A stretch of DNA of 64,000 nt from Diplonema papillatum (taxonomy: Eukaryota > Euglenozoa > Diplonemea > Diplonemida > Diplonemidae): the NCBI GenBank assembly GCA_030068145.1, contig JAPJBO010000037.1, forward strand, positions 383,001 through 447,000, given 5' to 3'. The notes below the pieces were generated by a model. It searched no databases, had not been told where the DNA came from, and was given only the letters and a program-made list of their open reading frames with translations. Position 1 is the first letter of the stretch; each line of letters begins with the position of its first letter. The position numbers were made by a program, and so were the translations under genes. Shown here one piece after another: positions 44,343 through 52,699 of the stretch.

Positions 44343-44857
44343 GGGGTCGAATACAAGAGGTACCTCTTGTATTCGGCGTGCCGATCCTGCAATTTTCCCG
44401 AAAAAGAAATGGAAAAAAGTACCGCAAACCCGGAGCCCGCGGGAACTCCCTTCTTCTTGAAAGACGCACGTAATTTGTGGCCCCCGGGTCTATTTTTCAC
44501 AGTTCTCTTCATCGGAGCTGAACGCGAGCACAAATTCGCCGAAAAAGGTCTGCTACACGGGCCAGCAAAGAAATGTCACCGACCAGTGGGTCGATTCCCG
44601 TCCTTTCCATTGAAAACCTGTGGGTTCCACGCCCGGTGCCCCGCATCTGGTAAAGACCCACGAATCATGCACATAACTGTTGGTCCCCGGGTCTATTTCT
44701 CACGGTTCTCTTCATCGGAGCTCATCGCGATCAGAAAACCGTCGAAAAAGGTCTGTTATGCGGACCAAGAAAAAATCCAACTTTTTGCCAGATTTCCAAA
44801 ATGCCTCTTGTATTCAAGGTACCTCTTCTATTCAAGGTACCTCCTGTATTCGACCCC
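44343..44857. mobile_element. 515-bp inverted-repeat element with a 28-bp perfect palindrome
   Basis: The left end GGGGTCGAATACAAGAGG runs into a perfect 28-bp palindrome (44348-44375) centred on GGTACC. The right end, about 44836-44857, is GGTACCTCCTGTATTCGACCCC, inverse to the left with one mismatch. Internally, 44488-44580 is repeated with changes at 44690-44775 (GTTCTCTTCATCGGAGCT in both). It ends 48 bp before the start codon at 44906. Confidence 0.6.
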
Positions 44858-44905
44858 CCCCAGTAACACAACCACTTTTGGAAAAAAGAGGATGATTTCA
44901 GCACG

Positions 44906-45923
44906 ATGGACCCAGCCAAAGTCGCAGCTGTCGCGCCCCCTGCCGAACCGGTTACGCACGTCGCGGTCACGTGCAACGGTATCCAGATGAGTGTGGGGTG
45001 CATGGATTTGGCAGATCTGTTCTCCAAGCTCGAATTGTTGGGGATGGAGCTTTCTTCTGGGACTGTATTCGGTTACAACGGTGACGAGTGGGTATTGTTG
45101 GGATCCGGTATTCCCTTCTCCTGCTTCAGCCGCGTCGTATTGCAGGACCCTGTGCACTCTCGTGCAGCTTCAGCATCTACGATTCCCGTTGTCCCCTTTC
45201 CTGCAGACGTTCTCGGTCGGAGTCTCCTCAGTGCATGTCCCCTCAGCACACGACAAGCTGTACGCGCAGCAGATTATTTGGCGCAGGAATGCGCAGACGA
45301 AGGTATCCCGATAAGAATACAAAGCCTGACGCGGCACACCGCACGAGCTCTCTGCCTGCGAGAGCTGTACCTGCGAGACGCGCTCTTCTCCCGCCTTGTC
45401 GGAACGGCAGTTCTTGGACTGGAAACAGCTGCCACTCCTCTGAGCTGGAGCAAAAGCGGGTACCGCAGTACTGCCACTTGGACCGATGCCAAGACCGGCA
45501 AAAGCATGTCGTACCCGCTCTACAGGGCTGGGGTGCGGCACGGAGGTAGACAGGGGCAGCGACAGCGACTTCGCTTCAAAGCTAAAGCAGCTGTCCGGCT
45601 ACATCCACGACAACGCGGCTTTCACGCAGTGGCTGCGTAAAAAGTCCGTTGTTCTGCAAGGTTCCTTGTTCTGGGAGAAAGTGAGCGGCATTCGGTTCGG
45701 TGGACTGACGGCTGCAGCCTACGCGCTCACACGTGTTGTCGGGGACAAGCGCATGTTTGAATGGGCTTTGTCGTGGATTGCTGTCAGTGGCGCACGAGGT
45801 AAGTCTGTGCCTGCGCTGCAAAAGTTTTTTGCAGACCGCGTGAACCACGTTTTGAGCCTCATCTACTGTATCTATCACCTGTCAGTTGTGGCTTACCACG
45901 TTGTGACGTTGCAAGAAGTGTAG
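44906..45923 (+). CDS. Unrecognised ~335-aa protein, frameshift in the middle
   Basis: An ATG at 44906 opens a well-structured frame (MDPAKVAAVAPPAEP...) up to about 45540, including SIPFSCF-like and TRHTARALCLRELYLRDALF segments. From about 45550 the sensible protein continues in another frame (DSDFASKLKQLSGYIHDNAAF ... VVTLQEV, stop at 45921). The frame change lies near 45545-45560 at AGACAGGGGCAGCGACAGCG; a deletion, a sequencing error or a short intron would each explain it. The second part has two hydrophobic helices (GLTAAAYALTRVV; LSLIYCIYHLSVVAYHVV). I do not recognise a family. Its place inside a putative inverted-repeat element makes an element-encoded protein possible. Confidence 0.45.
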
Positions 45924-46900
45924 ACTGCTCACGCAGCAGGCATAGTGGGCGTGCAGAAACGCAACTTTCTGGGCACGAGACGACATGACTGGGGCGTCTA
46001 TGTAAGGCTGAACTCTTCGCATTCCTTCGGGCACATCGGCCTTGGCGAAGTAGTAGTGCAAGTCAGACAAAGAGGAAGGGGAAAGATAAGCGGCACGAAA
46101 CTCTCGAATTCTTGACTAGCAGGACAGATCGCGGATTTTCTTCTTTCGGTGGATGAGGGAAGATGCAGTTTAATGTGAAGACACAGGAGGGGACGACAGA
46201 GTAAACACGAAGAAAGCGCGACTACGGCGGGCGGAAGTCGCTACGTCGGAGGCGCGGCGCGAACCGCGGCCCTGTCACAGAGGATGACTGCGCCGATAGT
46301 GACGCAATCGGAGGCGTTCTGGCTGGCAGGCTGACGGCTGGTTCAATCCAACCCGAAATTAGTACTCGGAGGAAAAGTCGTAGTTTAGTGTTCGGGACAG
46401 ATTTTGCCAGGTTTACTCTCCCTTTAGCCCCTTTCACCCAAAAAGACTTGATGCTAGCATCGGACCGGACAAAAGTTGGACCGCACGACGACAAACCAAT
46501 TGGACCATTTTGTCCGGCCCACCTTATTTCCGCCCGGGCACGTTTCCACTTAGTCGGGGTTGGGCCGAGGGGCATCAGGTGAAATAAGAAATGTCCCTTG
46601 CCAAATGGGTAGTCGAACGCGAGAGATGCGAAGCACTCGAACAAGCCGTGGCAGGAAACGGCGCGGTGACAAAGAAGCAGGGCTCATACTTTTTCCTTCA
46701 CTGTCAGCCAACCTTGATCCACCTCGTTTACACTCTGCATTTTTGCGTTTGCTCTACCAAAGCAATGGGCCCTCGGCACGACAACCACAACCGATCGCGA
46801 TCAAGCATCCTTTCGCTTGTGATTACCTACCACAGGGCCATGGCTACCAATGGTTGGTGCTTGATGGGACACGGCGGGGTACGCAGTGCCGTGCAGTGTT
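45924..46900. other. Stretch with coding-like scraps and a small hairpin element
   Basis: A plus-strand frame near 46248-46440 (EDDCADSDAIGGVLAGRLTA segment) and another near 46591-46690 (MSLAKWVVERERCEALEQAV segment) look protein-like but are short, in different frames, and separated by the hairpin element at 46473-46525. They might be broken parts of one gene. Not supported as functional. Confidence 0.3.
46473..46525. mobile_element. ~53-bp hairpin MITE (AAGTTGGACCG ends), copy 1
   Basis: Left arm AAAGTTGGACCGC and right arm CGGCCCACCTT are near-inverse (9 of 11). Copy 2 at 47013-47068 shares both arms and the internal TTTTGTCCGG. Confidence 0.5.
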
Positions 46901-47503
46901 CTAGAACACCGGTGGCGGGCTCATGCGCGACGATATCAAACTACGGAGGTGAAGCGAGTGCTGTTCAGTGGCCAGCCGCGAGATTTCACTAAGTACACAG
47001 GCCCCCCGAAAAAAGTTGGACCGCGAGAGCCCAAAATAGGTGAGTTGGCGTTTTGTCCGGTCCAACTTATTTCTGTTTACGGTATCTGCTACTTGCGGAT
47101 GCTGGTTCCTTTGCTCGTCTGCTGAGTGGCCGGCGACTTCTGTCTTTTGGCGCCTGCTTCTTTGCCCTCGTCTCGAAGTCTTTTCTTCGCCTTTGGGGAT
47201 AACTGCCAGGGACACTTTTTCGTCAACCCAGGTGAGGCTACGCTCTGTCGCACAATTGTCGTTGTTGTACGCCATAGCATGCAACAAGTTATTCGCCCCT
47301 TTCATCACATCGAGATCTCGCGCCGGTTCATCACCGAACATGTCCCGCACGAGTTGCCGCTCACTGCAGAAGTCCCCTGGCGCGGAAGCAGCTGCAGCAA
47401 ACTGCGCAGCAACGAAAAGCCAAAAGTTCCTCGATGTCTGAGGACAACTCGGCTCAAAAACTGTGACGCGACGGGCCCGTCGCATGAGCCCGTCGGTGAA
47501 CAT
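46901..47503 (-). CDS. Unrecognised ~200-aa open frame on the minus strand
   Basis: The N-terminal ~130 residues look protein-like (ERQLVRDMFGDEPARDLDVMKGANNLLHAMAYNN; a Lys/Arg-rich segment follows). From about residue 145 the frame passes through the hairpin MITE at 47013-47068, so the C-terminus is probably not original. No family is recognised. It runs toward the plus-strand gene at 44906 inside the same putative element. Confidence 0.3.
   Translation of the reverse strand: MFTDGLMRRARRVTVFEPSCPQTSRNFWLFVAAQFAAAASAPGDFCSERQLVRDMFGDEPARDLDVMKGANNLLHAMAYNNDNCATERSLTWVDEKVSLAVIPKGEEKTSRRGQRSRRQKTEVAGHSADEQRNQHPQVADTVNRNKLDRTKRQLTYFGLSRSNFFRGACVLSEISRLATEQHSLHLRSLISSRMSPPPVF
47013..47068. 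mobile_element. ~56-bp hairpin MITE (AAGTTGGACCG ends), copy 2
   Basis: AAGTTGGACCG at the left end and CGGTCCAACTT at the right end are perfect inverses, followed by TTATTTC as in copy 1. Confidence 0.55.
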
Positions 47504-47978
47504 GTACAGCAGGGTAGCCAGGTTTGAAGGAATCCTGCATTTTGCGTTGTTTTGTGATCCTCTGCGTTATTTTCTGATTTGGATTGACCTTATGTGATAG
47601 TATGTGATTTTTCTTGATTTTTTGTGATTTGGATTGATTTTTCGGGATTCCAAAAGTTGACCCATGACAATTTGTGATTCCCCCCGTCGACCCGATGACC
47701 ATGGCCACCCCAAGGTAGTAGTGCAGTTTTGCAGTTTCTGTGCTTTAATGGTTGCTCACACGGCCAATAAAGCTCGGCGAGGGCTCCGCAAACGCGGTGA
47801 GAAGAAGCGGCGGACGGCACGACCCCCTTTTGCGGCCACAACGACGTTCACCCATGAGCCGCGCCCGCAGCGCGACCCATCTGCTGTTACGTAGACACCG
47901 TGTGTGCAATAATAAGGGAATATTGAAAATACCGGGTCGCTATAATAATATAAGATAATTTGCCCTTATTTATAAAAG

Positions 47979-48102
47979 GTGTCACGGGATAAGCCGCTGC
48001 TTAACAGTGCATGCTAATCCATGTGGTTCATGTACTTAAAAGAACTCAATCCTGAACGGCTTATCACGTGGGCGCCCTGAGATTACTCCCTCAGGTGACA
48101 CC
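47979..48102. mobile_element. GGTGTCA small inverted-repeat element
   Basis: GGTGTCACGGG at the left and GGTGACACC at the right, 124 bp, with the shared GTGCATGCTAATCCATGTGG interior. It lies just outside the 4-kb element. Confidence 0.6.
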
Positions 48103-49439
48103 ACTTTATCTTTAGCCATACTTCAACCTTCTTGTACGCATGCGCTCACTTCTCTTCCGGCTCAAGATATGGCAGCTGAGACGAAAAGACGAAGGCCCCC
48201 CCGGGGTTGTGATCGAAACACGTGCCAAGTTGACCAACGCGTAGGCGTTACATGCAAAATCACCAGAATTAAAATTCACCTCCTTCACTTTTATTCGCTC
48301 GAAGCGAATAAAGACGAACGAGATTCGCTTTTCGTCGTGATGTGAAGCTCGCTCGTGAGTAGTTCGCTTACCATCTACGTCAAATTATAAAACCCCGGAT
48401 CCCTAAGTGAACTTACACTCGAAAAACAGCAGGTCGTGCTGATAAGCATCAAATTTCCCGTCGCGCGGTTCTGCCACAGTCTGTTCAGCAGGCGCACATC
48501 CGCTCTCGATACCCGAGTAGCCTTGCCTTTGTGTCGTCAGGTAGCGCCACGCTCGAAGACGCAGGTCCTCACGGACGAAGTGCAGTGTCTCCTTCCCGGA
48601 AAAAGGCACGGTCGCACCTTCGAACGATAGCAACTCGAAACTGTGCCGCTTCTTCCGGTGCGATGGCCAAATAGACGAGAACCCGCGATATCAAAACAGC
48701 GCACGGCCGGCGGGTGGCAGTGAGACTGCCGGATACTCTCCGGGGAGGAGGACCTGCACTCTAACTGGTGGCTGAACCTCGTACCTCGGGCGTATTTGAA
48801 CCGGCCGCGTTGCGATGTGCGCTTTCTCTTAAGTTAAGAAGACGAATGAAAACATAGTGCACACCTACACCACGAGGTGGTACATGCGGTGCACGAGGAG
48901 CAGGAGTATGCTGTAGAGCATCTCTGCACCTGTCATCCTATGCGGGCCATGTATAGCACAAATAGCTCAAAGCATCTGCAGAATAGCACGAAAAGCCTCT
49001 AGAAAAAACTCACTACTCTTTCTCGTCCTCTCTCTCTCAGTCTCGTAGCAGGAGGGCGGGGTGTGAACATCAGAAAAAGATGCGGCTACCCCGCACACTG
49101 CGCCCTGCCCTTTTCTTCAACGCTCCCCTTTGCCGCGTCCCTTTTATCACCAAATTCACGACCGAGGACGACCGTCGTTGTTCTTCTCTTTGCGTTTCCT
49201 AGATCGTATCCGTCGTGCTGCTTTTGACGGTAGCGCAGTGTCGAGGAGCGCAGACGACCGTGTTCGCAACCAGAAATGGGGGAATTAGTTCGCCTTCCAG
49301 CACGGGATCAAGTGCTTTCACTGTTTAGTAGCAATCTTGCGGGTTGCCCTTCAATGTATTGTGCAGGCTAAAAAGACGTAGGCAGCGTGTTTTGGTGGTT
49401 GATCAGAATTCCTTACCTGAATATACACGCACAAACATA
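48103..49439. other. Mostly gene-free; one weak minus-strand frame
   Basis: The minus-strand frame 48403-48695 (KRHSFELLSFEGATVPFSGKETLHFVRED...FFECKFT, stop near 48403) is protein-like, but has no clear start and no recognised family. An imperfect inverted repeat around TTCGCTCGAAGCGAA lies near 48293-48310. The rest shows nothing convincing. Confidence 0.35.
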
Positions 49440-49600
49440 GAAGAAGAACCTGCTTTGTCGGAAATACTTGAGGGACTGCCAGTTGCGAAACCTCAAAGGC
49501 ATAGTGTGGTACATCAGCAGTGCTGATGACTCCCACTATCGCAACAATATTCGAATCTCGAAGGAGGTAAATGTGCTGCAGCCCAAACGAAACACCAGCT
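49440..49600. repeat. Dispersed repeat family member with 37-bp palindrome
   Basis: CCTGCTTTGTCGGAAATACTTGAGG and GTAAATGTGCTGCAGCCC phrases mark the dispersed family. A TAGTGTGG...CCCACTA near-palindrome is at 49502-49538, at the same relative place as in the copy at 17160-17420. Confidence 0.6.
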
Positions 49601-49833
49601 ATATACCCACGCCCACCAACCGCCTTGACTGTCGACCGTAGACGCAAAACACGAATCCTTACAAGTCGGAACAGTCTGGAAACTAATGAAACCAAAAGGG
49701 GGCGGACGAGGAGGGGGATCAACTAAACGACACCCCCCAACTAACATTTCCCCCCCCACCCCCGCATGAGAGGCCGCCGTCTGTCTGAACAGTGCAACAA
49801 CGACATTTCCCCCCTCCGACCGCCCCCGCGCCG

Positions 49834-50400
49834 ATGACGGTCGAGCGGCGCGAGTGCGAAGGCTTCGCCTTCAACCACAGCAGCTTCCTGCTGAAGGGCG
49901 CGGTGTCCTTCAACCACCAGTTCTCGCTGATTTACAACGCGCGCCTCAGCGGGGTGCATGACGTCTGCGTGTCCCACGGAAAGGGGATGTGGCCCGACAC
50001 GCCGTACCTGCGCGTCGTGAACGTGCTGGATGACAAGTGCTTCATCATCGGCGTCCTGTACAAGAACATGCAAACGAAGCCGAACTTCCTGACCCTGTAC
50101 AAAGCCGAGATGGAGGAAGGCGAGCGGATTGAGCTCAACAAGCAGGCCGAGAGCTTCGGCGCGACGGCGGGGGACACTCTGTCGCTGGAAGACACCAGCG
50201 GGCGAATCGACCTGTCCGGCAACATCCAGCCGGCAGAGCTCGCGACGGGCATGGTCGTGCTGTGCATGGGGACGCCCCAAGGAGGCACCTTCGTTGTCGA
50301 GCAGTGGGCGTTCTCCCCGCTCCGGGCGAACGCCAGCATCCCGGCCCCCGTCGCCGACAGGCCGCCGATGTACGTCGCTTTCATTTCAGGTGCCCCTTTT
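49834..50400 (+). CDS. POLD2: DNA polymerase delta small subunit, N-terminal part
   Basis: About 188 residues from the ATG at 49834 match the N-terminal OB-fold half of the POLD2/Cdc1 subunit of the replicative polymerase. Visible matches include a SFNHQFSLIYNARL segment, DDKCFIIGVLYKNMQTKP, LEDTSGRIDLSGNI and GTFVVEQWAFSPL, in family order. The segment PPMYVAFISG corresponds to the point where the family's C-terminal phosphodiesterase-like domain starts; there the frame meets CAG/GTGCCC followed by a T-tract and stops (TAG at 50407). This is either a splice donor with later exons not found in the next 1 kb, or a truncated copy. In the polymerase this subunit bridges the catalytic subunit to POLD3. 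Confidence 0.75.
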
Positions 50401-50409
50401 TTTTTTTAG

Positions 50410-50690
50410 CCACATGCAATGTGTGAGGAAACTGAACCGCCCAAGTAGGACCTTCTGATCATGATCATTTGCCAAAGTCGCCACCTGAAACCACGTCCAA
50501 GGATTTGGGCTCAGGGTCGTGCGGTCAACGAAAACTCTAGTTTCCCTTTTCTACTTTCTCCTACTCTCGCCCGGAGTCGCGGTGTACGGTTTTGGGTTAA
50601 CGATGAAAACTGTTGAAAAGTTAGTAGTTAGCAGCGTACTGCGTGAAACTTACAAAGCAGGTGAGTTCCCGCTAGTGCGCACAGAAGAAA
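50410..50690. other. Stretch after the POLD2 fragment
   Basis: No phosphodiesterase-domain exon of POLD2 was recognised here in any frame. A short plus-strand frame (VSLFYFLLLSPGVAVYGFGL near 50546) has a hydrophobic start but no supporting features. Confidence 0.35.
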
Positions 50691-50699
50691 ACGAAGAAG

Positions 50700-51335
50700 A
50701 GAAAAAAAAAGAAGGCCGCTCCTGGTCTCGAGTGCATGAAGGTTCTGTGCGACGACCCGCTAGCGGCTCGGTGGTCCTCGCTAGTTTTGAGATATCTCGA
50801 GTAAACATCACTACTTCTTGTGTGGGGGGTAAGCAACGGCAGAGGAGGAAGTGGAAGGGAAAGGGGTCAGAACGGTAGGAGAAAAGGAGAGTGAAGGACT
50901 AACAAAATCGACGGAAGGAAGAAGAAGAAGAAGAAGGCCGGTAGAGGAAACCTGCCTAGAGAAATCAACTGCCTTCGGGTGGGCTAGTCTGACACTTGCT
51001 GTCGTCGGGAAAAAGAAAAAAGAAAAGGCCGCTCCTGGTCTCGAGTGCGTGGAGGTTGACCCGCTAGCGGCTCGGTGGTCCTCGCTAGTTTTGAGATATC
51101 TCGAGTAAACATCACTACTTCTTGTGTGGGGTAAGCAACGGCAGAGGAAGAAGTGGAAGGGAAAGGGGTCAGAACGGTCGGGGAAAAGACGAACAAAACC
51201 AACGGAAGGAAGAAGAAGAAGAAAAAAAAGCGCTAGCCGAAACAACTTCCGCCGGTAGAGGAAACCTGCCTAAAGAAATCAACTGCCTTCGGGTGGGCTA
51301 GTCTGACACTTGCTGTTGTGAAAAAGAGAAAGGAA
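50700..51335 (+). repeat. Two-copy 313-bp tandem duplication, purine-rich
   Basis: GCCGCTCCTGGTCTCGAGTG begins copies at 50715 and 51028. Both run through GAGATATCTCGAGTAAAC, a GGAAG/AGAAG-rich tract and CAACTGCCTTCGGGTGGGC. The copies differ by small indels in the purine tract. Confidence 0.85.
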
Positions 51336-51494
51336 AGTAACTATTTTCTACCGGTAAGGGACAGCGGATTATTACCCGGGCGGGCCAACTGCCCACTACT
51401 CTCGCCAAAATTTTGGTGGGTGGGTCCCCCCCCCCTCTGGTGGGAATATTTTTTCCCCAAAACTGCATGAAGATTTTCCGACGGAAACCCACTG

Positions 51495-52490
51495 TTGCAT
51501 CAATGTAATGGCCCAAATCTGACCGAAAACCGCTGTTACATCAATGTAATGGGCCAAATCTGGCGGGAAACCACTGTTACATCACTGTAATGGGCCGAAT
51601 TTCACAGAAACCCACTGTTACATCAATGTAATGGCCCAAATCTGACCGAAAACCACTGTTACATCGATGTAATGGGCAGAATTTGACGGAAAACCACTGT
51701 TACATCAATGTAATGGGCCAAATTTGACCGAAAACCACTGTTACATCAATGTAATGGCCCAAATTTGACCGAAAACCACTGTTACATCGATGTAATGGGC
51801 AGAATTTGACGGAAAACCACTGTTACATCGATGTAATGGGCAGAATCTGACGGAAAACCACTGTTACATCAATGTAATGGGCAGAATTTGACCGAAAACC
51901 ACTGTTACATCAATGTAATGGCCCAAATTTGACGGAAAACCACTGTTACATCGATGTAATGGGCAGAATCTGACGGAAAACCACTGTTACATCAATGTAA
52001 TGGCCCAAATTTGACCGAAAACCACTGTTACATCGATGTAATGGGCAGAATTTGACGGAAAACCACTGTTACATCGATGTAATGGGCAGAATCTGACCGA
52101 AAACCACTGTTACATCGATGTAATGGGCAGAATTTGACGGAAGACCACTGTTACATCGATGTAATGGGCAGAATCTGACGGAAAACCGCTGTTACATCGA
52201 TGTAATGGGCAGAATCTGACGGAAAACCACTGTTACATCAATGTCATGGGCAGAATCTGACGGAAAACCACTGTTACATCAATGTAATGGGCAGAATCTT
52301 GACGGAAAACCGCTGTTACATCAATGTAATGGGCCAAATTTGACCGAAAACCACTGTTACATGAATGTAATGGGCAGAATCTGACCGAAAACCACTGTTA
52401 CATCAATGTAATGGGCAGAATTTGACGGAAAACCACTATTACACCAATGTAACGGGCCGAATTTCACAGAAAACCACTGTTACATCAAAG
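51495..52490 (+). repeat. 41-bp satellite, forward array (~24 units)
   Basis: Unit of 41 bp built on CCACTGTTACATCAATGTAA then TGGGC-AAT-TGAC-GAAAA. Each unit contains the 14-bp palindrome TTACATYRATGTAA, perfect in the TCGA variant and near-perfect in TCAA. Variants alternate (GGGCCAAATTTGACC, GGGCAGAATCTGACG), suggesting at least two subfamilies mixed by unequal exchange. Confidence 0.95.
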
Positions 52491-52559
52491 GCGCAAAAAC
52501 TGAAAAAGACAGTTTTTTGAACAGTCGGCCAAGAATGAAAGGTTTTTTTTTTTTTTTTT

Positions 52560-52644
52560 GCCAGAGCTCCTGTGGTTGATGCAGTAGTACCTTGGGTACC
52601 AAGCTCTGACGACCCGGGTTCGAACCCCGCAAGTAGACTTTTTT
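52560..52644 (+). ncRNA. tRNA-like Pol III sequence between the satellite arrays
   Basis: Box B, GGTTCGAACCC, at 52617-52627; a box A-like TGGTTGATGCAG at 52573-52584, 33 bp upstream; a T6 terminator at 52639-52644. The T arm can form four pairs around TTCGAAC, and a stem-loop around CTTGGGTACCAAG sits where an anticodon arm would be (loop GGGTACC, GTA in the anticodon position, but without T33). The acceptor stem does not pair. It is therefore a tRNA pseudogene, a tRNA-derived SINE head, or a diverged Pol III RNA. A T19 tract lies immediately upstream. Confidence 0.4.
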
Positions 52645-52699
52645 CGGTTTTCGTGCCACTTTTCGAAAAATCCGGATTTTGGTCATTTTAGCCGATTTG

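Larger units (their letters stand above)
43713..47711. mobile_element. Putative ~4.0-kb inverted-repeat DNA element of unknown type
   Basis: The left end (43713-43763) reads GGGGTGGTCATGGTCATC and continues through GGGTCGACGGGG to ATCACAAATT; the right end (47661-47711) is its inverse with few mismatches, about 43 bp. Outside, AAGGTAT precedes the left end and AAGGTAG follows the right end, a possible 7-bp target duplication with one mismatch. Just inside both ends are AT-rich TGATTTTTTGTGATT repeats (43790-43910 and 47540-47640), placed in inverse orientation. The interior holds two reading frames of unknown function and nested small elements. The family is not recognised; it could also be two inverted copies of a shorter repeat with unrelated DNA between. 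Confidence 0.5.
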
